51,501 bases of DNA from Desulfosporosinus sp. GTDB taxonomy: Bacteria > Bacillota > Desulfitobacteriia > Desulfitobacteriales > Desulfitobacteriaceae. The DNA lies in NCBI GenBank assembly GCA_031292055.1, contig JARLHV010000134.1:1-51501 (forward strand), given 5' to 3'. The position numbers were made by a program, and so were the translations under genes. The notes beneath the pieces are model-generated. The model did not search any database. It was not told the origin of the DNA and saw nothing but the letters and a program-made list of their open reading frames with translations. Of this stretch, positions 37,959 through 46,004 are shown one piece after another. Every line of letters starts with the position of its first letter. The first letter of the stretch is position 1.

Positions 37959-38768
37959 TTATTCCTTTAAAACAATCAGTTCATGCGGCGTATGCCGCGG
38001 AGCAACCTGCACCTGAATATCAGGACACTTTTCAGATATATTTAACTCTTTCAGGATCCGCAGAACCGTAGACAAGGCAATTTTGGGCGTATTATTTTCT
38101 TCACTTAGATGGGCTAACACAACCCGTTGAGTATTTGCTTCGATCCATTCTGAAAGCCCTACGGCCAACTGCTTATTTTCCAGATGCCCATAGTGACCAC
38201 TGATCCTTTTTTTCAGATACGCGGGATATGAACCCAGTCTTAATCGTTCTTCATCATAGTTAGCCTCCACAACAAAGCCATCACAACCTTTTAAATGCTG
38301 ATGCATCTCTGCTGTGATTCTACCACTGTCTGTAGCAATTCCGATCGACTGGCCCCCCTTAGCTTGTCGTTTCGGTCGCGAGACCTTCAATCCGTAACTT
38401 TCCCGACTGTCGTGAGAGGTAGGATAAAGCAAGACCTCGAGCCCGGCACAAAAAAATGAATCCCGAACCTCAATGCACTGATTTTCTGCGATCTTTCCTA
38501 AGGAAGGGCCCATTGCTTCCCACAAGCCAGTAGTAGCATAGACTGGTATCTTTAATTTACGAGCCAGCACACCCACACCCCGGATATGATCCACATGTTC
38601 ATGAGTAACTACAATCCCTTCGATTTCTGAGCATTGTATGTTTAACTGCGAGAGGTTATGTAATAGACTCTTACCACTGATCCCACAATCCACAAGGAGA
38701 TGTCTGTTGTCCTCTCCGACAAGAATTGCATTTCCAGAGCTCCCGCTCGCCAAGGTCGTAAAGTGCAA
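37959..38768 (-). CDS. yycJ: MBL-fold hydrolase YycJ/WalJ-like
   Basis: 269-aa metallo-beta-lactamase-fold protein. It starts with the family motif TLASGSSGNAILVG, and the metal ligands are in VTHEHVDHIRG, PTSHDSRESYG and LAHLSEENNTP. Members of this family (WalJ) have 5'-3' exonuclease-like features and affect cell wall and DNA replication phenotypes. It is co-transcribed with htrA. Confidence 0.9.
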   Translation of the reverse strand: MHFTTLASGSSGNAILVGEDNRHLLVDCGISGKSLLHNLSQLNIQCSEIEGIVVTHEHVDHIRGVGVLARKLKIPVYATTGLWEAMGPSLGKIAENQCIEVRDSFFCAGLEVLLYPTSHDSRESYGLKVSRPKRQAKGGQSIGIATDSGRITAEMHQHLKGCDGFVVEANYDEERLRLGSYPAYLKKRISGHYGHLENKQLAVGLSEWIEANTQRVVLAHLSEENNTPKIALSTVLRILKELNISEKCPDIQVQVAPRHTPHELIVLKE

Positions 38769-38878
38769 TTTGTGGTCCCTCCCTTCCAGTTAATAAATTA
38801 TAACAAGAAAAATAACCAGCAAATATGAAGTTTTTGTGAACATCTTATTAAAAGTAACACTACCGCTACACCGTGCCC

Positions 38879-39544
38879 TTACTTGCCAGGCGTTGCTGGA
38901 TTTGAGGTCCCCTTGTTTATCGGAGCTTGAAGTTGACTTTGAGCCTGACTTATCATCGTCGCCAGCTGCGCTTTTGCCGAACTATCTGGGGCGAACTTCT
39001 GAGCCTTCTGCCACTGGGTGATAGCTCCTGCCAAATCTTGCTTTGCATTGGCTAGAAAAACCCCATAATTAACCAACCCGTTATAGAAATCTGGTTTAAG
39101 AGTTAACGCCTCTTGAAAACTCTTTTCCGCCAGATCATTATTCCCACTTTTAAAGGCAGCTGTTGCCATATCCACCATAACATTGGGGTCTTTATTTGTT
39201 TTTAATACATTCTGGTAAGCCTCAACAGCCTGCCTGAAATTCCCTTGTGCCTCTGTTGGCGCCACACTTTGAGCTGCCACTCCCGCATCATAATATTCGT
39301 TTCCTAAATCATTTTGGAGCGGTATATTACCAGGGTCTGCCTTGGCTTGCTCAGCAATTGCTGCGATACGAACTTTTTGGGCCTGGTAATCTGCCACAGA
39401 ATTAGGAGCATTCGTCGAAGTATTCGAGTTGGTAGAGGGCAGACCACTGCCACTAAAAAACATTGAGCCTCCTGACACAACCATAGCGATACATATAATA
39501 GCTACAAGAATCACTGCAAATCTACGGTGCCATTTTCCATTCAT
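38879..39544 (-). CDS. Membrane-anchored TPR protein
   Basis: About 221 aa, with an N-terminal signal anchor (FAVILVAIICIAMVVSGG), a Ser/Thr/Asn-rich linker and three to four tetratricopeptide repeats (NDLGNEYYDAGVAAQ, AVEAYQNVLKTNKDP, AEKSFQEALTLKPDFY, AITQWQKAQKFAPDS), ending in a Gln/Pro-rich tail. It is probably extracytoplasmic, acting in protein-protein contacts. ATG 39542-39544 has AAGGGGGCG; a GTG/TTG-type extension to 39565 is possible. Confidence 0.8.
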   Translation of the reverse strand: MNGKWHRRFAVILVAIICIAMVVSGGSMFFSGSGLPSTNSNTSTNAPNSVADYQAQKVRIAAIAEQAKADPGNIPLQNDLGNEYYDAGVAAQSVAPTEAQGNFRQAVEAYQNVLKTNKDPNVMVDMATAAFKSGNNDLAEKSFQEALTLKPDFYNGLVNYGVFLANAKQDLAGAITQWQKAQKFAPDSSAKAQLATMISQAQSQLQAPINKGTSNPATPGK

Positions 39545-39670
39545 AGGATTCGCCCCCTTGCCCAATTAATTCCAAATTCCATTGTAACATACCTTCTCAA
39601 ACCATCCAACCATCTCAGCATCAAGTATTCAGCTGATCTATCTTCCGAAGTTCCTCATGATGCCCTCCTA

Positions 39671-41137
39671 CTAAACGAGCGTTTTAGTTTGAATTTCGCG
39701 AATTTTTAAATAAAGTGCTACTTCTAAGCGTTTCTTTTGCAGCTCGCACCCTAAAGTATAAACCTCTGTAAGTTTTCCGGTAAAGGCCACGTTAGCCGCA
39801 TGACACCCCCCGCTACAAGCAAAGCGTGCCCAGCATTCCCGACAAGCGGACTTTGCATAGACATTTGCTGAGCGGAAATCCTTAACCAGCTCGGCTTTAA
39901 GTTGATGAGGGTTCTCATCATAAAGTGAACCTAGTTTGTAAGCAGCTTGCCCCACAAACTGATGGCATGGATAAAGATCCCCTTCCGGAGAAATTGCCAC
40001 ATACTCGTGACCGGCTCCGCATCCTGACAACCGCTTAATCAAGCAGGGTCCCTGATCCAACGCGACATTAAAATGAAAAAAGTTGAAAGCTCGATCTTGA
40101 GCACGACGTATTAAGAGCTCTTCGCCAAGGCGATCATACGCTGCTCGGATTTTATCTAAATCCCCTGCTTGAAAGGCATAAGCATCCTCCGGACCTGCTA
40201 CGACCGGTTCCATTGAAATCTGTTTTATCCCTAAATCCGCAATATGCAAAACATCACGATCAAAATCCAAATTAAAATGTGTATACGTCCCTCGGACATA
40301 GTAATAGGTCCCTACCGCATAGGATGAGCTTTCCGGGCGCCTGGTTGCAAATTGTTTAATAAGAGGAGTAATTTTTGCGTAACTTCCCTGGCCATTCGCG
40401 TAAGGCCGCATCCGATCATGTACTTCCGGGCGTCCATCCAGGCTTAAGACCACACTGATCTCCTCTTGTTCAAGATAATTTTGAATTTCCTCATTAAGTA
40501 GTACGCCGTTCGTAGTCAACGTAAATTTGATGGTTTTACCTAAAGCTGCCCCAGCTTTTCTGCCGTATTCGACCAAAGCTTTAACCACTCCAAAATTAAG
40601 CAGTGGTTCTCCTCCAAAAAAGTCAACTTCGCAATGGTTCCTATGCCCTGATGATTCTAATACAAAGTCAATGCCCTTTTTACCCGTCTCCAAATTCATT
40701 AATGTTCTGCTGCCGCCAAAAGCTCCCGTCCCAGCAAAACAATATTCGCAACGCAAATTACAGTCATGCGCCACATGTAGGCAAATTGCTTTGACAATTG
40801 GCTTTTCCGGATAATTCAGCGTTACTTTCTCCGCTTCCTCGGAAAAAAGCGTCCCTGCCTGGCGGAGTTCCTCCATTTCCGCGAAGATCTCTGCCAATTC
40901 TGCTTCGGAAAGAGCTGGTTTTCCTACCTGTCCAAAGATCTGGTTAATCCCTGCCAAGGTAATCTTTTCCTCCACCTCTTGCAAATCCTCAAAAGCCTTT
41001 AGGACATTAAAGGTTCGCTCATCCAGCAAATGCAACGAACCAGAATTGACGTCATGAGCTATATAGAGATCTCCTTGCCGATAACTATGAACATTGGCCT
41101 TAATGCGATACCCCTCAAAATTTGACAAATCCAACAT
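39671..41137 (-). CDS. scfB: SCIFF peptide maturase, radical SAM/SPASM
   Basis: 488-aa ranthipeptide maturase that installs Cys thioether cross-links in the SCIFF peptide. An N-terminal RiPP-recognition region (residues 1-100) precedes the radical SAM motif HDCNLRCEYC (C126, C130, C133) and a C-terminal SPASM domain whose auxiliary cluster cysteines are in GCGAGHEY, LYPCHQF, ACRECWARFACSGGCHAAN. It directly follows the precursor gene scfA. Length and motifs agree with the scfB family of clostridia. Confidence 0.96.
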   Translation of the reverse strand: MLDLSNFEGYRIKANVHSYRQGDLYIAHDVNSGSLHLLDERTFNVLKAFEDLQEVEEKITLAGINQIFGQVGKPALSEAELAEIFAEMEELRQAGTLFSEEAEKVTLNYPEKPIVKAICLHVAHDCNLRCEYCFAGTGAFGGSRTLMNLETGKKGIDFVLESSGHRNHCEVDFFGGEPLLNFGVVKALVEYGRKAGAALGKTIKFTLTTNGVLLNEEIQNYLEQEEISVVLSLDGRPEVHDRMRPYANGQGSYAKITPLIKQFATRRPESSSYAVGTYYYVRGTYTHFNLDFDRDVLHIADLGIKQISMEPVVAGPEDAYAFQAGDLDKIRAAYDRLGEELLIRRAQDRAFNFFHFNVALDQGPCLIKRLSGCGAGHEYVAISPEGDLYPCHQFVGQAAYKLGSLYDENPHQLKAELVKDFRSANVYAKSACRECWARFACSGGCHAANVAFTGKLTEVYTLGCELQKKRLEVALYLKIREIQTKTLV

Positions 41138-41204
41138 CTTGATCCTCTCTTTCTTGCCTAACCTATCTTCAAACTTGTTTTTGGCCTAACCGGATAAATA
41201 GAAC

Positions 41205-41234
41205 AGAACCCAGCCCGTATGCGGGATGGGTTCT
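41205..41234 (-). terminator. Hairpin between scfA and scfB
   Basis: AGAACCCA-CCCG pairs with CGGG-TGGGTTCT across a short loop, one mismatch. It lies 38 nt after the scfA stop. The following T content is low, so it may be a partial terminator or mRNA-stabilising hairpin that lets the abundant precursor be expressed above its enzyme. Confidence 0.65.
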
Positions 41235-41271
41235 GAATCCTATGTTCTACCCTTAATATTTAGCCAAGGCT

Positions 41272-41412
41272 TTATTTAACACACACTTGGTTACCAACTG
41301 TACACGATGTCTTGCAGGCAGATTGGCAAGAGGTCTGACACTTTCCACAGCCTCCTGTTTTTACGGTAGCACTTAGGTTTGCTTTCACAATGGTCTGAAT
41401 GTGTTTTGCCAT
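41272..41412 (-). CDS. scfA: SCIFF ranthipeptide precursor
   Basis: 46-residue peptide (six cysteines in forty-five residues). It starts MAKHIQTIVKANLSATVK and has the core GGCGKCQTSCQSACKTSC followed by one further Cys near the end; six Cys in total, exactly the family pattern. ScfB links these Cys to neighbouring residues, notably Thr, through thioether bonds. GGAGGGTG lies just before the ATG; a TATAAT at 41442-41447 on the minus strand may be the -10 box. The peptide's biological role is unknown. Confidence 0.96.
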   Translation of the reverse strand: MAKHIQTIVKANLSATVKTGGCGKCQTSCQSACKTSCTVGNQVCVK

Positions 41413-41686
41413 CCAAACACCCTCCTCTCGAAACTTGCATCATTATAAGTTATGTTCGATTATAACACAGGGATGAGGAAAATGGCAAAACATCCTCCTT
41501 TTAGGGCACCTTTCTCTTAGCTTTCTTTAGGGCTAAAATTGCTGGCAAAGCGACTCGACTTGCTGGAGCCACAACTCGTCTCAAAAGATCATCCGTTCAA
41601 ACAGCCTTGAGCCACCTCGAGGATTTAAGAGAAATATGGCTATAACAATTAAGAATACGCCAATTTTTGAATTTATAGTAAAAATC
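41413..41686. other. Intergenic region between scfA and the Mg2+ transporter locus
   Basis: About 270 bp between divergent transcription units. It contains the scfA promoter side (candidate -10 at 41442-41447, minus strand). I see no gene, repeat or structured RNA in the rest before the promoter at 41687. Confidence 0.5.
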
Positions 41687-41716
41687 TTGACACATTTGCC
41701 AAATGACGCATATAAT
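41687..41716 (+). promoter_or_regulatory. Promoter of the M-box / Mg2+ transporter operon
   Basis: TTGACA (41687-41692) and TATAAT (41711-41716) with an 18-nt spacer are both perfect consensus boxes. The predicted transcript starts near 41723, immediately before the riboswitch. Confidence 0.85.
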
Positions 41717-41737
41717 AAAGTGTAGTTTAAATCTAAT

Positions 41738-41888
41738 TCTCTGTTAGGTGAGGCTCCTGCATAAACATAGGCCACTGCCCAGAAATGTCGAGAGACGCCA
41801 ACGGGTAGAACAGGTATTACCGGCATAAGGTTTTACTTAATGTGGCTGAGCAAACTCTACGCTATGCAGTGCTAAAGCTCAACGAGTA
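41738..41888 (+). ncRNA. M-box (ykoK) Mg2+ riboswitch
   Basis: The conserved M-box segments occur in order: GTTAGGTGAGGCTCCT, GCCACTGCCCAGAAATGTCG, GAGACGCCAACGGGT, CCGGCATAAGG, and GCTATGCAGTGCTAAAGCTC, closed by CAACGAG. This RNA binds several Mg2+ ions and stops expression when Mg2+ is plentiful. It sits between a consensus promoter and an intrinsic terminator and precedes the transporter genes, the usual off-switch layout. Confidence 0.95.
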
Positions 41889-41908
41889 GGGAGGTCTGCG
41901 TTTGTGTT

Positions 41909-41944
41909 TAAGACCTTCTATTTTATAATAGAGGTCTTTTTCTT
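41909..41944 (+). terminator. Riboswitch expression-platform terminator
   Basis: AAGACCTTCTAT pairs with ATAGAGGTCTT (A/T bulge near the loop), followed by TTTTTC. It starts about 20 nt after the M-box aptamer, so the Mg2+-bound state can permit this terminator while the free state presumably sequesters its 5' side. Confidence 0.85.
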
Positions 41945-41971
41945 TGCTTAATTTATTTTTTTCTTCACTAT

Positions 41972-42106
41972 ATGAGGAATCTAAAGGAGGTGGTTACATG
42001 GATTCTGGTCCTGATCATTTATGCAATTCTAGTTTCAGCTCTATTGGACGGAGTCATTCTGACAGAAGGTACCAGACTCCATCACTCAAAGGAGGGAAGT
42101 AAATGA
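41972..42106 (+). CDS. Possible small single-pass membrane protein upstream of MgtE_N-CBS gene
   Basis: A 44-codon frame encodes a strongly hydrophobic helix (WILVLIIYAILVSALLDG) followed by a short polar tail, and its TGA overlaps the next gene's ATG (ATGA). However, the good ribosome site AAAGGAGG serves ATG 41998, which is in a different frame (34 codons, hydrophilic, ending at 42102). An in-frame GTG at 41990 abuts the ribosome site; ATG 41972 has none. Removing one G at 42000-42001 would place ATG 41998 in the membrane-protein frame. So this may be a real small protein, a frameshifted one, or a sequencing error. Confidence 0.45.
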   Translation: MRNLKEVVTWILVLIIYAILVSALLDGVILTEGTRLHHSKEGSK

Positions 42107-43401
42107 ATGAACTAAAAGTTTTAGGAGAATTTTATTTCAGTCAATTGTCACATAAACCGATCTGGGATGCCAAAGGACGTCGTGTTGGCCGCTTGCTTGA
42201 CATGACCATGCGCTGGGATAGTATCTCTCCTCATGTTACCGGTATTCAATATGCAAAAGGAATTCATGCCTTAATACCCATTGAATGGGTGGTTTCTTGG
42301 GGTAAGGACGGGCTGCGCCTCAACACCATTTTCGACCCCTTATTAACATGCCCGATGCATGAAGATGAAACGCTGATTGGCAAATGGCTGTTAGATAAAC
42401 AAATTATTGACCTGGAAGGCTCTAAATTAGTAAGAGTGAATGATATTGCCTTATCCTGGGTATCTCACGATGAGCATCAATACCTTGTTTTGGTTGCTGT
42501 AGATATTGGTGTACGGGGGTTATTTCGCCGCTTGGGTGTTGAGTTTCTCTTGAGCCGTATCGCTAACAATTTTGTAGGCTGCCAATACATTAAACCTTTA
42601 GAAAATCGGACATCTGCTCTTCAACTTACCAGAGAAAAAGAACAACTACTTCAACTTCATCCTGCTGATATCGCCGACATTATCGAAACTATGGATTATA
42701 AACAACGAGCGAATTTTCTCGATGCGCTCGATTCTCAACAGGCGATCGATGCCTTAGCCGAAATGGAATTAGATGCCCAAGTAGAAATGATTAATCAGAT
42801 GGATGAGAGCCGTGCTTCTGATATCCTCGAAGAAATGCCTCCCGACGAAGCCGCTGATATTCTAGGCGAGTTGTCCTTGGAGAAGTCTGAAGAACTTCTG
42901 CGCTTAATGGAATCCGATGATGCCGAAGACGTTCGAGATTTAATGAAATATGAGGAAGACACTGCTGGTTCACTTATGACCACTGAATATATTGGCTTAC
43001 CCTTCTGGCTTACCGCTGAACAGGCCATCAATGAATTACGAAGGTTAGCCCCTGAAGCGGAGACCATCTATTATCTTTATGTGGTCGATGAGCAAGAAAC
43101 CCTCGAAGGCGTGCTTTCTCTCCGCCAGCTGATCATCGCTGCACCTGAAACTCCGTTAAAAGATTTAATGCATACAAAAATCGTAAAAATCTCCCCGTAT
43201 GATGATCACGAAAAAGTTGCTGATATCATCCATAAATATGGCTTACTTGCCGCTCCTGTCGTCAATGAACACGATCAGCTCTTGGGAATCATCACGGTAG
43301 ACGATGTTTTAGAATTATTAATGCCGGAGCGACCCCGCGGAGAAATTCTCTCCAGTCTGATTGCCCTCCGTCATCAGCCGACAGGAGGGTATAGCGAATG
43401 A
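42103..43401 (+). CDS. PRC-barrel / MgtE_N / CBS protein (Mg2+ transporter regulatory subunit)
   Basis: 432-aa soluble protein. Two PRC-barrel-like units (about 5-70 and 90-165) precede an MgtE N-terminal superhelical domain (LQLHPADIADIIETMDYKQR to LMESDDAEDVRDLMKYEEDT) and a CBS pair (about 300-420, with AGSLMTTEYIGLP, VVDEQETLEGVLSLR, LAAPVVNEHDQLLGIITVDD). The MgtE membrane channel is absent. In MgtE the N and CBS domains bind Mg2+ and gate the pore, so this is likely a separate Mg2+ sensor for the transporter encoded next, whose ATG overlaps its stop. Confidence 0.88.
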   Translation: MNELKVLGEFYFSQLSHKPIWDAKGRRVGRLLDMTMRWDSISPHVTGIQYAKGIHALIPIEWVVSWGKDGLRLNTIFDPLLTCPMHEDETLIGKWLLDKQIIDLEGSKLVRVNDIALSWVSHDEHQYLVLVAVDIGVRGLFRRLGVEFLLSRIANNFVGCQYIKPLENRTSALQLTREKEQLLQLHPADIADIIETMDYKQRANFLDALDSQQAIDALAEMELDAQVEMINQMDESRASDILEEMPPDEAADILGELSLEKSEELLRLMESDDAEDVRDLMKYEEDTAGSLMTTEYIGLPFWLTAEQAINELRRLAPEAETIYYLYVVDEQETLEGVLSLRQLIIAAPETPLKDLMHTKIVKISPYDDHEKVADIIHKYGLLAAPVVNEHDQLLGIITVDDVLELLMPERPRGEILSSLIALRHQPTGGYSE

Positions 43402-44654
43402 ACAGAAAAGTACGTTTTGCCTTATTCTTTGCCGTTATGGGCCCGGGAATCGTCACTGCCTTTGCTGATAACGATGCCGGAGGAATTGCTACTTATGCAG
43501 CGGCAGGTGCCAAATATGGCTATTCGCTTATCTTTACTATGCTTGTCAGCACTGTGCTGCTGGCCATTGCTCAAGAAATTTCCGCGCGCACAGGAGCCGT
43601 AACTGGTCGAGGCCTGTCAGACTTAATCCGAGAAAATTACGGGGTGAAATGGACTTTCTTTGCCATGAGTGTCCTCCTGATTGCTAACCTGGGGACCACT
43701 GCTTCCGAATTTTCCGGGATTGCTACAAGTTTTGAAATCTTTGGAGTGAGTAAGTATCTCTCCGTACCGGCAATGGCTTTCATTATCTGGTGGCTTGTCA
43801 CTAAAACCGATTATGGGAAAATGGAGAAAATCCTCCTGCTCCTCTGTTTGACATTTTTCAGCTATGTCATCTCAGGGATTATGGTTCATCCTCCCTGGCC
43901 TCAGGTCTTCGTCGAATCCATCACTCCCACGTTTTCTGGAACCCCTGCTTTTTTACTGATGGCCATCGGAGTGATTGGAACTACAATTACCCCTTGGGGA
44001 CAGTTCTATGTTCAGTCCTCCGTGGTTGATAAGGGAATTACTGCCAAAGATTATCAATATACTCGTTGGGATGTCTTGATTGGAACATTTTTTACGGGAT
44101 TTATTGCCTTCTTTATTATTGTCGCCACTGCAGCGACACTCTTCGCCAACAAAATTCCCATTGAAACAGCAAAAGATGTTGCTTTGGCGTTAAAACCGTT
44201 AGCCGGAGAATATGCGACATTCCTGTTTGCCTTTGGTTTACTCGGTGCCTCCATGTTGGCCGCCTTTGTACTTCCTTTAAGTACCGCTTATGCAGTTTGC
44301 GAAGCGTTTGGCTTTGAGCATGGAATTAGTCGGTCCCGTAAAGAAGCGCCTGTGTTCTTTGGACTTTATACCGTCCTCATCGTTTTAGGTGCTGCCATCG
44401 TCTTGTGGCCTAATTTGTCCTTATATCACGTTATGTTGACCACTCAAGTCGTTAACGGTGTTCTTTTGCCTCCCATACTCATCTTTATGGTACTGATCGC
44501 CAGTAAGAAAAGTATTATGGGCGAGTTTGTAAATACAAAATTTTTTAATGTTATCGCTTGGTCATTCACTTTTGTTTTAATTTTTCTTACTCTGCTTTTG
44601 CTTCTCTCAACCTTGTTTCCTACGCTAGTAAGTTATATTTTTAGTTTTTTGTGA
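43398..44654 (+). CDS. Nramp-related Mg2+ transporter (NRMT type)
   Basis: 418-aa membrane protein of the Nramp fold with about 11 helices. In helix 1 the canonical DPGN is replaced by DAGG within ADNDAGGIAT (the Asp is kept at D26). In helix 6 the usual MPH(N) region reads GTTITPWGQF, so the metal-coordinating Met is Thr198. Loss of that soft ligand is characteristic of Nramp-related Mg2+ transporters known from Clostridium and Eggerthella. The M-box upstream and the MgtE_N-CBS partner support Mg2+ uptake. Manganese transport is less likely. Confidence 0.88.
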   Translation: MNRKVRFALFFAVMGPGIVTAFADNDAGGIATYAAAGAKYGYSLIFTMLVSTVLLAIAQEISARTGAVTGRGLSDLIRENYGVKWTFFAMSVLLIANLGTTASEFSGIATSFEIFGVSKYLSVPAMAFIIWWLVTKTDYGKMEKILLLLCLTFFSYVISGIMVHPPWPQVFVESITPTFSGTPAFLLMAIGVIGTTITPWGQFYVQSSVVDKGITAKDYQYTRWDVLIGTFFTGFIAFFIIVATAATLFANKIPIETAKDVALALKPLAGEYATFLFAFGLLGASMLAAFVLPLSTAYAVCEAFGFEHGISRSRKEAPVFFGLYTVLIVLGAAIVLWPNLSLYHVMLTTQVVNGVLLPPILIFMVLIASKKSIMGEFVNTKFFNVIAWSFTFVLIFLTLLLLLSTLFPTLVSYIFSFL

Positions 44655-44679
44655 TTATAGCATAAGTATACACAACTAT

Positions 44680-44721
44680 AAAGAGATGAGGTGTTTCAAT
44701 CCTGAAACACTTCACCTCTTT
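44680..44721 (+). terminator. Terminator of the Mg2+ transporter operon
   Basis: Arms 44680-44698 and 44703-44721 match at 17 of 19 positions (core GGTGTTTCA / TGAAACACT) around a 4-nt loop, with A- and T-rich ends. It lies about 25 nt after the transporter stop and may also serve the opposing Spo0E-like gene. Confidence 0.8.
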
Positions 44722-44768
44722 AAGCGCTCTATAAACACTTCTCAATTTCTTTACGCGCTGCTCGTAGT

Positions 44769-44945
44769 TTATGAAGCTTGACAATATAATTTAGTGATTG
44801 AATAATATTCGTTCAGTAAACTATCTAATCTTTGGCTCATACCAACAATTTCCGGATCGGTAAGGCTCATGTATTTCGCAGAATCATTTAGATTCATTCG
44901 AGCTTCTTCAATCAGACCCATTAGTAAGTCTTGATAAAATTTCAC
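44769..44945 (-). CDS. Spo0E-like aspartyl-phosphate phosphatase
   Basis: About 58 aa, two-helix hairpin protein of the Spo0E family. The C-terminal helix contains the characteristic S-x-x-L-D arrangement in MSQRLDSLLNEYY. Such proteins dephosphorylate Spo0A~P and delay sporulation. GTG 44943-44945 has AGAGGTG at good spacing; a GTG at 44969 would add 8 residues. Spo0F, the other phosphorelay gene in the window, lies 28 kb away. Confidence 0.85.
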   Translation of the reverse strand: MKFYQDLLMGLIEEARMNLNDSAKYMSLTDPEIVGMSQRLDSLLNEYYSITKLYCQAS

Positions 44946-45278
44946 ATCAACACCTCTTTCCAGTGACACTTCGTTTGCTGAGGTTACTTGCCAACTTCAA
45001 AAGCACGCACTCGCTTGGAATATCTTAGTATATCTTATCAGAAAAAACAAGCTACTTCTTTATTAATATATTTCATTGTAACCATGCGGAAATTGTGTTT
45101 GCTAAATCGGGGCACGATTACTTAAAACCGCCTGAGCAAACCAGTGAGCGTTTTTTCTTAGACTATGAATCTTAAGATTCTATGAAGTTTATAATATTCA
45201 TTAGAAAAATAAGTTCAGTAGTGATAAGATATAACTATAAAGAGTTTATCTTAATTTAGATGAGAGAGGTGCAAGAGG
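44946..45278. other. 333-bp divergent intergenic region
   Basis: This lies between the Spo0E-like gene (minus) and the BI-1 family gene (plus). It is AT-rich. A GTTTGCT / AGCAAAC pair (about 45097-45144) could form a weak hairpin. GAGAGGTG is the ribosome site of the downstream gene. No gene or convincing riboswitch was seen. Confidence 0.4.
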
Positions 45279-45992
45279 ATGCCTTATTCAGAAAATTCTT
45301 CCCGTTATTATCGCAACCCATCGATAATTGATTTGAAGAAGGTTAAAACTGTTTCTTTATCACAAATAATGGGACTCTTGTCGTTTATGTTCTTGGCCAT
45401 GGCCGCTGGAGCTTTCCTAGTACCTACGAGCTATTTTATGCTTGCGGTTATATTGGAGTTTGTTTTATTGTTTACCATTCCTGTGCTAAATCGGCGCGCC
45501 TTAGCGCGTGGTGATGAGCCTGCTTCAGGCTTAACAGGCGGTCTAGCCTTGCTATTTGCTGCTTGCGCCGGAGTCGTACTGGGACCTCTTGTTCAATCAC
45601 TAACTGAGACTTCCGCTGGACTTGCAGTGCTTGGTCAAGCAGCACTGGTGACATTTATTATCTTTGCTGCCTTTGGCGCGTACGGGCTAATGACACAGCG
45701 GAATCTGAGCAGTATGGCTAAGGCCCTCTTCATTGCCTTATTAGTTCTGGTTGGAATCATGGTTCTCTCTATGTTTTTCAGTAGCTTTTTTAGTCCGTTC
45801 GGATTGCTAATTGGCATAGGTGGATCTATTCTTTTCTCCTTGATGACTGCGCTCGATTTCCAACGCGCAAAATATAGCACGGCAGACAATGCAGTTTTAG
45901 TGACTTTAAGTATCTTTTTAGATTTTGTCAACTTGTTTACGTTTATCCTTGATATCTTTTTAATCTTTAACGGCGGTGGTCGCAAGCGGTAG
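45279..45992 (+). CDS. Bax inhibitor-1/YccA family membrane protein
   Basis: 237-aa protein with seven hydrophobic helices. The pattern matches the BI-1 (UPF0005) family: a polar N-terminus, helices rich in Gly/Ala, TAALVTFIIFAAFGAYG-like helix 4, and the terminal LTLSIFLDFVNLFTFILDIF, where the conserved Asp residues form the Ca2+/pH-sensing pair in homologues (BsYetJ). It may be a Ca2+ leak channel. Single-gene unit with its own terminator. Confidence 0.87.
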   Translation: MPYSENSSRYYRNPSIIDLKKVKTVSLSQIMGLLSFMFLAMAAGAFLVPTSYFMLAVILEFVLLFTIPVLNRRALARGDEPASGLTGGLALLFAACAGVVLGPLVQSLTETSAGLAVLGQAALVTFIIFAAFGAYGLMTQRNLSSMAKALFIALLVLVGIMVLSMFFSSFFSPFGLLIGIGGSILFSLMTALDFQRAKYSTADNAVLVTLSIFLDFVNLFTFILDIFLIFNGGGRKR

Positions 45993-46004
45993 TCGCACGC
46001 TACC

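Noticed and set aside
41581..41826. 81-aa minus-strand open frame across the M-box
   Set aside because: It is antisense to a well-supported riboswitch and promoter, has no ribosome site and resembles no protein.
41998..42102. 34-aa hydrophilic peptide from the ATG with the best ribosome site
   Set aside because: Its composition looks like an out-of-frame reading of the membrane-helix frame. It is kept only as part of the frame conflict finding.
45090..45150. Possible cyclic-dinucleotide riboswitch (AGCAAACC, CGGGGC words) upstream of the BI-1 gene
   Set aside because: The ordered conserved segments of the GEMM or ydaO classes are not present; only isolated similar words occur.
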